Assembly (NCBI GenBank): GCA_902495545.1
Contig: CABUXM010000002.1
Span: 8,812 to 72,811, forward strand
Direction of reading: 5' to 3'
Length of the DNA: 64,000 bases
Source: an uncultured Collinsella sp.
Lineage (GTDB): Bacteria; Actinomycetota; Coriobacteriia; Coriobacteriales; Coriobacteriaceae
Position 1 is the first letter of the stretch; every line of letters begins with the position of its first letter. Below the pieces are notes generated by a model. The model ran no database searches. It saw only the letters and a program-made list of their open reading frames with translations, and was not told where the DNA came from. A program made the position numbers and the translations under genes. Positions 47,078 through 56,095 of this stretch are shown here, piece after piece.

Positions 47078-49153
47078 CTAACGCAGGTACGCCTTCGCGT
47101 TGCCCAGGCTGTAGGCAATCGTCGAGCCATTGTGCAGCAGCGACGACGCCTGCGGGGTAATCGCGCCGGTAATGCCCAGCGCCAGGAGCGCCGAGTTGGT
47201 GAGCATCACCTTAGAGTAGGAGCTCGTCAGACGATCAATGAGGCCCTGGCTCATGCGGCGCAGACGCACAATCGCGGCCAGATCCGTGTCGGTCAGGATG
47301 ATATCGGCGACCTCCTTGGCGATGTCGCTTCCGCCACCCATTGCCAGCCCCACGTCGGCCAAACCGAGCGCCGGCGAATCGTTGACGCCGTCGCCCACCA
47401 TGGCAACATGGCGCCCCTCGCCCTTAATGCGCTCCACATAGGCGTACTTGTCCTCGGGCAGCAGCTCGGCCTTAAACTCGTCGACACCCGCCTCGCGCGC
47501 GATGCGCTCGGCCGTGCGCTCGGAATCGCCCGTGAGCATAACGACATGCTTGACGCCCAGCGCATGCAGGTCGGCAATGGCCTCGCGCACGCCGGGTTTG
47601 AGCGGGTCCTCGATGCCGAGTACGCCCACGACCGTGCCGTCGACCGCCAGATACAGCGGCGACAGGCCCTGCATCTGGAGCTCGATTTGCTCCTTAATGT
47701 CGGACTCGAGCTGCGCGCTCTCGTCCTCAAATACAAAGTGCGCGGAACCGATGATGGCGCGGCGCCCCTCGATGGACGACGCGATGCCGTGCGCCACGAT
47801 GTACTCGACGGCGGCATGGCGCTCGCGGTGCTCGAGCCCGCGCTCGCGGGCAGCGTTGACCACGGCGCGCGCCACCGGATGCGGGAAATGCTCCTCCAGG
47901 CAAGCGGAAAGGCGCAGGACCTCATCCTCGCTCCAGCCATCGGTGGTGAGTACGCAGGCAAGACGCGGCTGCGCCTCGGTGAGCGTGCCGGTCTTATCAA
48001 AGACAATGGTGTCGGCCTTGGCAAACGACTCAAAGTACTTCGCGCCCTTGACCATGACGCCCATCTTGGCAGCATCGCTCATAGCGGTCATGACGGCAAC
48101 GGAACCCGTGAGCTTGAGTGCGCACGAGTAGTCGACCATCAGTGCTGCCGAGGTCTTGATGAGGCTGCGGGTAGTAAGCGCAACTAGGCCCGCGAGCAGG
48201 AAGTTCCACGGGACGATCTTGTTGGCAAGGTCCTCCATATGCGACTGGCCCTCGGACTTGAGCGAGTCGGCCGTCTGCACGAGCGAGACGATTGAGCGCA
48301 GTTTGGTTTGCGCCGTATTGGCGCGCACGCGCACCAAGATGCCGCCGTCTTCCACGACGGTACCGGCGAACACGTCGTCGCCCACGCTGCGCTCGACGGC
48401 CAGCGGCTCGCCGGTCAGGGTCGCCTGGTTGACCATAGCGCTCCCCTGCTCGACAACACCGTCGATGCAGATGGACATGCCGGTGCGCACGGCGACCAGA
48501 TCGCCGGGCTCAAGCTCGGTCGCGGCAACGCTTACCTCGGTGTCGCCGACAACCTTTTGCGCCTTGTCGGGCACATCGAGCAGCGAGTTGATGAGCTCGT
48601 TTTCACTCATGGCGCGGGTGTAGTCCTCGAGCAGCTCGCCCACGTTGAGCAGGAACATCGTCTGGCCCGCGGTGTCGACATCACGCTTGACGAACGAAAT
48701 GCCGATGGCCGAAGCGTCGAGCACGGGAACGGTCAGGCGCGGCTGCGCGAGCTCACGGAGGGCGGCGCGCAAAAAGGTCATGTAACCGGCCACGACAAAC
48801 ACCGCACGCAGGGGCGTGGGCAAAAACCAGCGACGTGCGTAGTGGGCGCCGACAAGTGTGGCAAGATCCATGACGAGCTTGTGCTTGCGCGGCTCGAGTT
48901 GTATCACGTAGCCCGTCTTTGCGTCGGCAATGGCCTGAGCGTCGAGCGCACCGACGGCGGCCAGCACGGCATCGCGTCGCGGCTCGTCGTACTCCAGCGC
49001 CATCTGGCCAATGCGGCCATACACGCGCACCTTGCGCACGCCGTCGATGTCGCCACCAAGCTTAAGAAGCGCATCGAGATCGCTCTCTGGCACAGGACCC
49101 GCCAACTGGAGGCGGGTCCTGCCGGGGATCTCGCTGATAATCGAGAATCTCAT
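47078..49153 (-). CDS. P1B-type metal ATPase with SCA ion motif (FezB-like)
   Basis: The 691-residue heavy-metal transporter has a degenerate N-terminal HMA-like domain without CxxC (MRFSIISEIPGRTRLQL), the phosphatase loop TLTGEPLAVE, the ion-site helix VDYSCALKL, the phosphorylation site DKTGTLTEAQPRL, the HP locus EEHFPHPVARAV, and VGDGVNDSPALGLADVG. The usual CPC/CPH/SPC is replaced by SCA, which I associate with the P1B-6 group including ferrosome FezB; an iron role is inferred. A small membrane gene precedes it by 18 nt. Confidence 0.8.
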   Translation of the reverse strand: MRFSIISEIPGRTRLQLAGPVPESDLDALLKLGGDIDGVRKVRVYGRIGQMALEYDEPRRDAVLAAVGALDAQAIADAKTGYVIQLEPRKHKLVMDLATLVGAHYARRWFLPTPLRAVFVVAGYMTFLRAALRELAQPRLTVPVLDASAIGISFVKRDVDTAGQTMFLLNVGELLEDYTRAMSENELINSLLDVPDKAQKVVGDTEVSVAATELEPGDLVAVRTGMSICIDGVVEQGSAMVNQATLTGEPLAVERSVGDDVFAGTVVEDGGILVRVRANTAQTKLRSIVSLVQTADSLKSEGQSHMEDLANKIVPWNFLLAGLVALTTRSLIKTSAALMVDYSCALKLTGSVAVMTAMSDAAKMGVMVKGAKYFESFAKADTIVFDKTGTLTEAQPRLACVLTTDGWSEDEVLRLSACLEEHFPHPVARAVVNAARERGLEHRERHAAVEYIVAHGIASSIEGRRAIIGSAHFVFEDESAQLESDIKEQIELQMQGLSPLYLAVDGTVVGVLGIEDPLKPGVREAIADLHALGVKHVVMLTGDSERTAERIAREAGVDEFKAELLPEDKYAYVERIKGEGRHVAMVGDGVNDSPALGLADVGLAMGGGSDIAKEVADIILTDTDLAAIVRLRRMSQGLIDRLTSSYSKVMLTNSALLALGITGAITPQASSLLHNGSTIAYSLGNAKAYLR

Positions 49154-49171
49154 AGTTTGTGCCTGGAAGCG

Positions 49172-49417
49172 CTACTCAGCTGCGTTGTCCGCGGCGGCCT
49201 CGCTCTGGGTGATGTAAGCAGCCTCGGCAACCATGTCGTCGACATTAGCCTTGGCCTGCTCGACCATGTCCTGGTAGCCGTTCTTGATGCGCATACCGCA
49301 CGCAATACCCTGCACGCAGGCATTCTTGACCGGAGCGCTGGTAAGCAGCTTGATGCCGGCCGTGCCAAGCAGAAAACCGCCACCAACAAGCAGGGTGTTA
49401 AACGTCGACTTCTTCAT
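49172..49417 (-). CDS. Small membrane-associated protein (DUF6110/FezA-like)
   Basis: The 81-residue protein MKKSTFNTLLVGGGFLLGTA then GIKLLTSAPVKNACVQGIAC has a Gly-rich hydrophobic N-terminus and a charged helix. This is the pattern of the DUF6110-type partner found next to P1B ATPases. In clostridial ferrosome operons a small membrane protein (FezA) precedes FezB in the same order. GGGAG lies 7 nt before the ATG. A near-perfect 20-bp palindrome lies about 110 bp upstream. Confidence 0.7.
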   Translation of the reverse strand: MKKSTFNTLLVGGGFLLGTAGIKLLTSAPVKNACVQGIACGMRIKNGYQDMVEQAKANVDDMVAEAAYITQSEAAADNAAE

Positions 49418-49525
49418 GTTGCTTCTCCCTTTTGCCGCATGGGGCGCGGCATGGTGCCTTAGCACCCGAGTTCATCAGTTAGCTCGAGCACGCTTTTGAA
49501 ATACCTTAATTCTATCTAACTATCT

Positions 49526-49545
49526 AGGTCAGCCATGGCTAACCT
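49526..49545. promoter_or_regulatory. Palindromic iron-box candidate 1, upstream of the FezA/FezB-like pair
   Basis: AGGTCAGCCATGGCTAACCT is a 20-bp palindrome with one mismatched pair. Read on the minus strand, 14 of 16 central positions match the box at 53251-53268. The AGGTTAG half resembles DtxR/IdeR-type iron boxes, although the spacing differs. Confidence 0.5.
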
Positions 49546-49586
49546 TTTGAAAATTAACGATGCGGAGTAACCGATTGTAAATGTGA

Positions 49587-49605
49587 CAAAGGGACTGTTC
49601 CTTTG
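49587..49605 (-). terminator. Hairpin after the ABC transporter genes
   Basis: CAAAGGGACTGTTCCTTTG is a small inverted repeat 8 nt behind the stop at 49613. There is no clear U-run. Confidence 0.4.
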
Positions 49606-49612
49606 CCCCTTC

Positions 49613-51370
49613 TTACAGCTGCCAGGCAGCCGCTTCCTTTTGCAGCGCAACCATGCGGGCGAATTCTCCACCTGCCGCCTTGAGCTGCGCCGGAGTGCCC
49701 TGCTCGGCAACCACACCATCCTTGAGTACAACGATCTTATCGGCATTTTCTACCGTGCGCATACGGTGGGCGATCACGATAACTGTCTTTCCTGCGAGCA
49801 GGCGGGAGAGCGCCTGCTGCACCACGGTCTCGTTCTCCACATCCAAACTCGCCGTCGCCTCGTCCAGCAACACAATCGGCGCATCTTTGAGCAGCGCGCG
49901 GGCGATGGAGATGCGCTGGCGCTCGCCGCCGGACAGCTTGGAGCCGTTCTCGCCGATCATGGTGTCATAGCCCTGCGGCATGCGGCTCACAAACTCGTCG
50001 CAGTTGGCGGCACGCGCGGCAGCAAGCACTTCCTCATCGGTGGCATCGCGACGACCAAGACGGATGTTTCCCATCACCGTGTCGTCAAAGAGCAGCACGT
50101 CTTGGAACACAATGGCGTAGTCGCGCAGCAGCACCTCGGGGTCCACGCTCGCAACATCCACGCCACCCACGGTGACCGTGCCTTCGGTGGCGTCCCAAAA
50201 GCGCGCGGCCAGGCGGCTCACCGTAGACTTACCGGAACCCGAAGGACCGACCAGCGCCGTAACTTCGCCTTCCTTGGCGGTAAAGCTCACATCGGTAAGA
50301 ACTTTCTCGCCGGCGCGGCCGTCCTCGCCCGCACCATAGCCAAATGCCACGTGATCGAACACCACATCGTGGCCCACGGGCTCAAATTTCTCGCTGCCCC
50401 GCGCCACAGGCTCTTCCATGATGGAACGCATGCGCTTGGCAGACGACTCGGCGACAAACAGCTCCGACACGAGCATAAGGGCCTGATCAAACGGCGCGTA
50501 GATACGGCTCACCATAAGCAGGAAGGCAAACATCACCAAAAAGTCGACCTGCCCGGAGGCGACCATCGTGGCGCCCGTGACCAGCGTGGTGGCAATGCCC
50601 AGACGCAGAATGGAAAAGGCGGAGTTGACCAGAAGCCCGTTGACGAGCTCGCCCTTGGTGGTCTCGCGCTCCTCGACATCGATCACGGCGTTGAGCCCCT
50701 CAAGATAATGGGCCTCCTGGTTGGTGGCGCGGATTTCGCGCACGCAGTCGAGCGTCTCCTGGATCGCCTCGGTGACCTTGACCTTCTCGGCGCGCACGCG
50801 GTCGAACACCGGGGTCATGGGGCCGCGTGTTAGATACAGCACGGCAAAGGCCACGGGAATGCTCCAAAACGCCGCGATCGCCAGCTGCCAGCAAAAGAAC
50901 AGCGACGACACGAACACGATGGCACTTGCGATGATGGCGCCCCAGAGTTCTCCCAGCACATGGCTGTAGGCATGCTCCATAGTCTGAACGTCACCCATGA
51001 TGGTCTCGGTTAAATCGGCCAGATCACGACGGCCGAAAAACGACAGCGGCAGTTTGCGCAAGCGCTCGGCGATCTCCATACGCTGCTTGCCGCACTCCTC
51101 GTAAAAGATGCAGTAGGTGTAGTAATACTGTTGCCAGTTAGAGGCAAAGAGCAACACGAAAAAGACCAGGAGGCCGCCCACGATCGGCAGGGCATCCGGC
51201 AGGTCAGCCCCGCTGGCGAGATGCTCGACAAAGCCGGCCATAACCAGGAATAAAAAGCCCATGCCGGCCATGGTAATAAGATTGGTGAGCGCGGTCCAGA
51301 AGACACCGCGTTTTACGCCGGCGATGCCTTTATCGGATAGGAAATACTTCTTTTGGAATGAGGCGAACAT
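49613..51370 (-). CDS. ABC transporter, fused membrane and ATPase domains (YbtQ-like)
   Basis: The 585-residue half-transporter has six hydrophobic segments within residues 1-320 and a C-terminal ATPase: Walker A VGPSGSGKSTVSRL, Q-loop YAIVFQDVLLF, signature LSGGERQRISIARALL, Walker B IVLLDEATASLD and the H-loop VIAHRMRTV. Its ATG directly follows the stop of the upstream half-transporter, so the two form a heterodimer. Paired type of this kind near an AraC regulator resembles YbtPQ/IrtAB siderophore importers; drug export is the alternative. Confidence 0.85.
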   Translation of the reverse strand: MFASFQKKYFLSDKGIAGVKRGVFWTALTNLITMAGMGFLFLVMAGFVEHLASGADLPDALPIVGGLLVFFVLLFASNWQQYYYTYCIFYEECGKQRMEIAERLRKLPLSFFGRRDLADLTETIMGDVQTMEHAYSHVLGELWGAIIASAIVFVSSLFFCWQLAIAAFWSIPVAFAVLYLTRGPMTPVFDRVRAEKVKVTEAIQETLDCVREIRATNQEAHYLEGLNAVIDVEERETTKGELVNGLLVNSAFSILRLGIATTLVTGATMVASGQVDFLVMFAFLLMVSRIYAPFDQALMLVSELFVAESSAKRMRSIMEEPVARGSEKFEPVGHDVVFDHVAFGYGAGEDGRAGEKVLTDVSFTAKEGEVTALVGPSGSGKSTVSRLAARFWDATEGTVTVGGVDVASVDPEVLLRDYAIVFQDVLLFDDTVMGNIRLGRRDATDEEVLAAARAANCDEFVSRMPQGYDTMIGENGSKLSGGERQRISIARALLKDAPIVLLDEATASLDVENETVVQQALSRLLAGKTVIVIAHRMRTVENADKIVVLKDGVVAEQGTPAQLKAAGGEFARMVALQKEAAAWQL

Positions 51371-53197
51371 TTAGGCCTCGCCTCCTTTCGCGACGGCGGC
51401 ATCCGCGGTCGTAGCAGTGATTTTCCAGCTCGCGGCCTGTTCGTATTCGGCCCACATCTTGGCATATAGACCCTCTTGGGACAGCAGTTCGGCATGGGTG
51501 CCCGACTCCTGCACGCTGCCCTGGTTGAGCACCACGATTTGGTCTGCGCCCACTACAGTCGAGAGTCGGTGCGCAATCATAATGACCGTGCGACCCGTCG
51601 CCAGCTTGCTAAAGGCGCGCTGGATGAGCGCCTCGTTCTCGGGGTCGGCAAACGCCGTGGCCTCATCGAGCACCACGATAGGCGCGTCTTTAAGGATCGC
51701 GCGGGCGAGTGCCACGCGCTGGACCTCGCCACCCGAAAGATATGCTCCGCCGGCGCCGAGCATGGTGTTGATGCCCTGTGGGAGCTTGGCCACAATGTCG
51801 TCGCACTGAGCTGCGGAGAGGGCCGCACGTACTTCGTCATCAGTGGCCGTAGGCTTGGAGGCGCGCACGTTATCGGCAAGTGTTTGCCGGAACAGCTGGT
51901 TGGTCTGGAACACGAAGGCGACCTGGTCCATAAGCTCGTTCGGATCCATATCGCGAACGTCCACACCGCCTACGAGCACTCGACCCGAGGAAACATCCCA
52001 AAAACGCGGGATCAGGCTTGCGCAGGTTGACTTACCGCCGCCCGAAGGACCCACCAGGGCGAGGGTACTACCAGCGGAAACGCTAAAACTCACATGGTTG
52101 ACGGCAGGCGCCTCGGCGCCTTCGTAGGTAAAGCTCACATCCTCAAATCGCACGTCGTTGCCGGCAGGGTGCTTGGGTTGGGCGGGCACGGAGAGCTGCT
52201 TGGAATCCATAACACTTCGGATGCGAGCCAGCGAATCGGCACTCATCTGAGAGGCCTCGCCCACAAACATGAGCTTGGTCATGGCCGTCGGTACCACGGC
52301 CGAAAATATCGCGTAAAACGTGAAGTTTGCCATAAAATGCGCGAAGTCCGTCTCGCCCGGTGCCAACAGCAACGCCACGGGCAATAGGAATGCCACAAGA
52401 CCATTGAGCGCGGTAAGGTTGAGTACCTGCGGACCTCGACAGAACGTGCCCGAATAGTTTTGCGCCATGTCGGCGTATTCGGCGATCGCGTCGTGGAACG
52501 CCTTAAAGGAATAGACCGTCTGCTGAAACACCTTGACCACGGGAATGCCGCGTACGTATTCGGTACCGGTCTTGTTCATCTTGACCAGCGCTCCCATGTA
52601 GGCCTTCATAAACTCGGCGCCTTTGCCGCCCATCATGGTGGCCATGGCGCCAAACGAAACGACGACCGAGATAAGGCATGCCGCGCCCAAGCGCCAATCG
52701 AGGGCGAAAAGCAACACGAGCAGGCCCACGACCATGGCGGCGGCGCCTGCGATATCGGGCAGCATGTGCGCGAGCAAAGTCTCGGTGGAGGCGGCGCATC
52801 CGTCTACAACACGACGCAGCTCACCGGTGGCGTGCGTGTCAAAGTAGCCAAGCGGCAGCTTAAGCAGGTGCTCGCTCGTAGTCTTGCGGATATTGGACGC
52901 GCAGCGAAACGCAGACAGGTGCGTGCACATGAGCCCCACGAAATAAACTACGATGCTTGCCAGGGCAAAACCCACTGCCCACCAGCCATACATCGCGATA
53001 TCGGTGGCTTCGCTCCAGTTAGGTGCCACGGCGATCAGATCGCGCGCGACAAGCCAAATGCACACGTACGGGCCAAAGCTCAGCAGCTGCGAGAGCGCCG
53101 AGAGCGCCATGCCCAAATACGTTAGGAATTTGCGGTCACCGGCATATGCAAGCAGCTCGCCGATGCCTCCACCTTCCCTTTTTGATCCCTTTGCCAT
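51371..53197 (-). CDS. ABC transporter, fused membrane and ATPase domains (YbtP-like)
   Basis: The 608-residue half-transporter has an N-terminal membrane domain (with EYVRGIPVVKVFQQTVYSFK, frequent in YbtPQ-like families) and a C-terminal ATPase: Walker A VGPSGGGKSTCASL, signature LSGGEVQRVALARAIL, Walker B IVVLDEATAFADPENE. The Asp-Pro after the Walker B differs from its partner's SLD and is usual for this subfamily. AAAGGA precedes the ATG. It is the first gene of the pair and divergent from the AraC gene, with a palindrome between. Confidence 0.85.
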   Translation of the reverse strand: MAKGSKREGGGIGELLAYAGDRKFLTYLGMALSALSQLLSFGPYVCIWLVARDLIAVAPNWSEATDIAMYGWWAVGFALASIVVYFVGLMCTHLSAFRCASNIRKTTSEHLLKLPLGYFDTHATGELRRVVDGCAASTETLLAHMLPDIAGAAAMVVGLLVLLFALDWRLGAACLISVVVSFGAMATMMGGKGAEFMKAYMGALVKMNKTGTEYVRGIPVVKVFQQTVYSFKAFHDAIAEYADMAQNYSGTFCRGPQVLNLTALNGLVAFLLPVALLLAPGETDFAHFMANFTFYAIFSAVVPTAMTKLMFVGEASQMSADSLARIRSVMDSKQLSVPAQPKHPAGNDVRFEDVSFTYEGAEAPAVNHVSFSVSAGSTLALVGPSGGGKSTCASLIPRFWDVSSGRVLVGGVDVRDMDPNELMDQVAFVFQTNQLFRQTLADNVRASKPTATDDEVRAALSAAQCDDIVAKLPQGINTMLGAGGAYLSGGEVQRVALARAILKDAPIVVLDEATAFADPENEALIQRAFSKLATGRTVIMIAHRLSTVVGADQIVVLNQGSVQESGTHAELLSQEGLYAKMWAEYEQAASWKITATTADAAVAKGGEA

Positions 53198-53250
53198 GAG
53201 ATTCCTTTCTAACGGCTTGAGAGTTAACCGTATTCAACTTATCATTGATG

Positions 53251-53268
53251 TGTTAGCCACGGCTCACA
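53251..53268. promoter_or_regulatory. Palindromic iron-box candidate 2, between ABC and AraC genes
   Basis: TGTTAGCCACGGCTCACA is an imperfect palindrome (7 of 9 pairs) in the 114-bp divergent region. Its core TTAGCCA-GGCT is shared with box 1 at 49526-49545. Confidence 0.45.
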
Positions 53269-53311
53269 ATCGAGCCAGGCGTGGACGTTTCTGCAAAGGA
53301 AAGGGACGCTT

Positions 53312-54316
53312 TTGCAAATACGGCGGGCAGCGACCGACATAACCGAGCTCTACGCACCGCAATTTGAGCAGTTTGGCCTGGAGCTTACCGGCAAGGGCGC
53401 CGTCTTTACCGGCGAGGTGGCAAACGACCGGGCGCACGGCCGCGCATGGATCATGCCTCTCTCCCCTGCCTGCATCGTCATGGAGCATTTCATCACCCCG
53501 ACGCGCGATATGTACCTGGCCGAATACACACCCGAGCCATACGCCTGCGTGAGCGAAGTCAGCGCGCCCACACTTACATGCATGCCCGAGGCTGGCATAA
53601 CGCCCGCGAACCTCAAACCATTGCATGGACCGTGGCCAAACAATGCCGTTTGCAGCTTTATCCAAGATAGCTGTGGCGAGGAATTAAGCCCGCTGTTTGC
53701 GGGGGAGCTCTATCACTCGCGCTCGGTGCTCTTTTTGCCTGGATATTTTGACGAACTGGAGCACCGCTATCCCACCGAGTTCGCGGGAACCTTTGAGGCG
53801 TTTGCCGAGCCATGGCACGAGGAGGCGACGTCTGCCATCTGCCACACGCTGCGCCGGATTAACGAGGACCGCGCCCGCACCGTAGGCGGACGCGTCTATA
53901 TGCAGGGCATCGTGGAGACCATGGTCGCGGAGCTCGCCTGTTCGCGCGCGGCCCACAAGCAGGCGCGGCAGGCGGCAGACACACGCGTCAGCATAACCAT
54001 TGCCGAAGAAGCAACGGCAATGATTGAGCGCGCGCTCGACAAAGGCAGACGTGTGGGTATCAACGAGGTGGCCGAGAGGCTCTACACAAGCCGCTCCAAA
54101 CTATGCGCCACCTTTAAGGCCCAAACTGGCGAGCCCTTGGGCGCCTACATTCGCAGACGCCGTATGGAGCGAGCACAGGACCTTTTGGCAGATAGCGCGC
54201 TCACGATAGCGCAGGTGGCAGAACGTCTAGGCTACCCTCAGCAGGCCGCCTTCGCCCAAGCCTTCAAACAATACACCGGCATGACACCCACGGCTTGGCG
54301 AAGCAAGTATCGCTAA
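53312..54316 (+). CDS. AraC-family transcriptional regulator
   Basis: The 334-residue protein has a long N-terminal domain and a C-terminal double helix-turn-helix: GINEVAERLYTSRSKLCATF, GAYIRRRRMERAQDLLA, IAQVAERLGYPQQAAFAQAF and YTGMTPTAWRSKYR. The start is TTG at 53312 with AGGGA upstream; it is uncertain. Its position divergent from a YbtPQ-like ABC pair resembles YbtA, which senses a siderophore and activates uptake genes. It probably controls the ABC operon and itself. Confidence 0.85.
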   Translation: MQIRRAATDITELYAPQFEQFGLELTGKGAVFTGEVANDRAHGRAWIMPLSPACIVMEHFITPTRDMYLAEYTPEPYACVSEVSAPTLTCMPEAGITPANLKPLHGPWPNNAVCSFIQDSCGEELSPLFAGELYHSRSVLFLPGYFDELEHRYPTEFAGTFEAFAEPWHEEATSAICHTLRRINEDRARTVGGRVYMQGIVETMVAELACSRAAHKQARQAADTRVSITIAEEATAMIERALDKGRRVGINEVAERLYTSRSKLCATFKAQTGEPLGAYIRRRRMERAQDLLADSALTIAQVAERLGYPQQAAFAQAFKQYTGMTPTAWRSKYR

Positions 54317-54380
54317 GGCCCAAGCTCCCTGGCCGTAACGGAGCGATTAATTAGCCGCCGCCCGTCAGCTCACCCAGGAT

Positions 54381-55745
54381 CTAAACGTCAAGATGCGCAC
54401 AATCAAGCGCCTTTTTGATAAGAGGGACAGATCGATCAGCCAAATACAACGGAATGTTGAGCACCCCGTCGTCGAGCTTTAGGTTCTTAAGCGAGTAGCG
54501 GACCCTCAATGGAGTCGTCTCCGCATGCTTGTCGGCATAGTACTTAAGGCTCTTGGAATAAACGACCTCTCCCGATTTGACCTCGACGGGAACGATTTCG
54601 TTTCCGACTTGAATCAAAAAATCGACTTCGTGCTTCGGCTTCTCGTTTGTCCAATAACGCGGAGCAGCATCTAACTGTGAAAGTAATGCCTGAAGCACAT
54701 AGTTCTCGGCGAACGAACCTTTGAACTCCGAAAATAGCGCATCCGAGATGGCAAAAGCGGACGCATCCAGCCTTGCCATGCGGCGCAGCAAGCCGACATC
54801 AAGACAGTAGACTTTAAATGCCTTGAGGTCATCGTACGCAGAGAGCGGCACACCACCGGCAGCATTAAGGCGAACCGCCGTGATGAGCCCAGCATCGGCA
54901 AGCCATTCCAGAGCATCCTCGTATTCTCGAGCACGAGCCCCCTCGCGCACCGCACCCCAAACGAACTTTTTGTTCTCGCGCGCCAACTGAGCTGGAATCG
55001 AGTTCCATATTTGCGAAAGCTTGGCGAACTGCGCACGGCCACCATGCTTGGCAAAATCGCGCTCGTAGGAATCCAAGAGATCAGACAACACCTTATCGAC
55101 CTGAACGATATCGCCCGTCTCCACCCACCGGCCAAGAGCCTCTGGCATGCCGCCGCATGCAAAATAACGACGAAGATGCTCGACGAGACGGACATGGAAG
55201 AAATCGGGCACTGTCTCGATCTGATCCAGGCCGCCAAGGTATTCGTCGTAGTTTGCAGCGCCCTCGGCTTTCAGAAACTCGGAAAAGCTCATGGGGCGCA
55301 TCTCCATGAACTCGACCTTTCCCACCGGAAAAGCGCTGGTCTCACGGGACAAGCGAACGCCCAACAAAGACCCTGCACATGCGACGTGATACTCGGGGGC
55401 CTCGTCACAGAAGTATTTAAGGGCGCCGACTGCAGAAGGACAATCCTGGATCTCATCAATAATAAGCAGCGTCTCGCCGGGATCGATAGGCTGTCCAAGT
55501 GCCAGGGAAAGATTTGAGATGATCCGTCGAGGATCGCGCGTACCCTCGAAAAACTGAGCGTACTCGCTCTGTACCCCAGGTGACGGCTCCTCGAGCGTCA
55601 GATACACGAAATTGATGTACGAGGTTCGGCCGAACTCCTTAAGCGCCCACGTCTTTCCAACCTGGCGCGCCCCCTTAAGGATAAGCGGCTTACGATATTC
55701 TGACGCTTTCCAAGCGTTAAGCTTGGCAATGATATCTCGCTGCAT
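54381..55745 (-). CDS. AAA (AAA_14) ATPase with C-terminal DUF4143 domain
   Basis: The 454-residue protein has Walker A LKGARQVGKTWALKEF, Walker B TLLIIDEIQDCP, CAGSLLGVRLS, FMEMRPMSFSEF and RRYFACGGMPEAL, with the C-terminal nuclease-like domain HEVDFLIQVGNEIVPVEVKS. It belongs to the same broad family as 2237-3502 but to another subgroup. Its function is unknown. The gene is preceded by nested inverted repeats that probably form its operator. Confidence 0.88.
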   Translation of the reverse strand: MQRDIIAKLNAWKASEYRKPLILKGARQVGKTWALKEFGRTSYINFVYLTLEEPSPGVQSEYAQFFEGTRDPRRIISNLSLALGQPIDPGETLLIIDEIQDCPSAVGALKYFCDEAPEYHVACAGSLLGVRLSRETSAFPVGKVEFMEMRPMSFSEFLKAEGAANYDEYLGGLDQIETVPDFFHVRLVEHLRRYFACGGMPEALGRWVETGDIVQVDKVLSDLLDSYERDFAKHGGRAQFAKLSQIWNSIPAQLARENKKFVWGAVREGARAREYEDALEWLADAGLITAVRLNAAGGVPLSAYDDLKAFKVYCLDVGLLRRMARLDASAFAISDALFSEFKGSFAENYVLQALLSQLDAAPRYWTNEKPKHEVDFLIQVGNEIVPVEVKSGEVVYSKSLKYYADKHAETTPLRVRYSLKNLKLDDGVLNIPLYLADRSVPLIKKALDCAHLDV

Positions 55746-55764
55746 GGCCGAACCTCCCGCAAAG

Positions 55765-55839
55765 AAACTTCCGTAAACGTGATATTTCCCACATTTTACC
55801 CTAGGTAAAACGTGACATTTATCACATTTACGGAAGTTT
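55765..55839. promoter_or_regulatory. Nested inverted repeats upstream of the AAA/DUF4143 ATPase
   Basis: AAACTTCCGTAAACGTGATA (55765-55784) and its inverted copy (55820-55839) differ at one position. Between them TTTTACCCTAGGTAAAA (55794-55810) is another perfect palindrome around CTA. They start 20 bp before the ATG, so an operator is likely. Confidence 0.55.
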
Positions 55840-55950
55840 TAAGCTCATTTCGCCACACTTTCATCACATTCAAAAGGTGGAGGTGCCAGTGGCGCCTCCG
55901 TCACCATCTTTCCTATCAGCCCGCCTGACCCGAACGGCCGAGTCGTCACA

Positions 55951-56091
55951 GAACCCGGGAGCCCCGGCAGGGCGGGTGCTTGCTCAAAATGAGTTCCGCA
56001 CGCAAAGAAGGCCACTTAATGTGGCCTTCGTCTTGCGCAGGACTGTTCGAAATTTTGAGGAAGCACCCGCCCTGCCGGGGCTCCCGGGTTC
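55951..56091 (-). repeat. Long perfect inverted repeat with conserved core (3'-UTR element E2)
   Basis: The 31-bp arms (55951-55981 and 56061-56091), starting GAACCCGGGAGCCCCGGC, are perfectly complementary, and CTCAAAAT/ATTTTGAG extends the stem. On the minus strand the middle reads ACAGTCCTG, an inner hairpin AAGGCCAC-ATTAA-GTGGCCTT, then CGTGCGGAACTC. The core words equal those of E1 at 33197-33330. It starts 4 nt behind the gatB stop in the sense direction and has no U-run. Confidence 0.7.
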
Positions 56092-56095
56092 CCGT

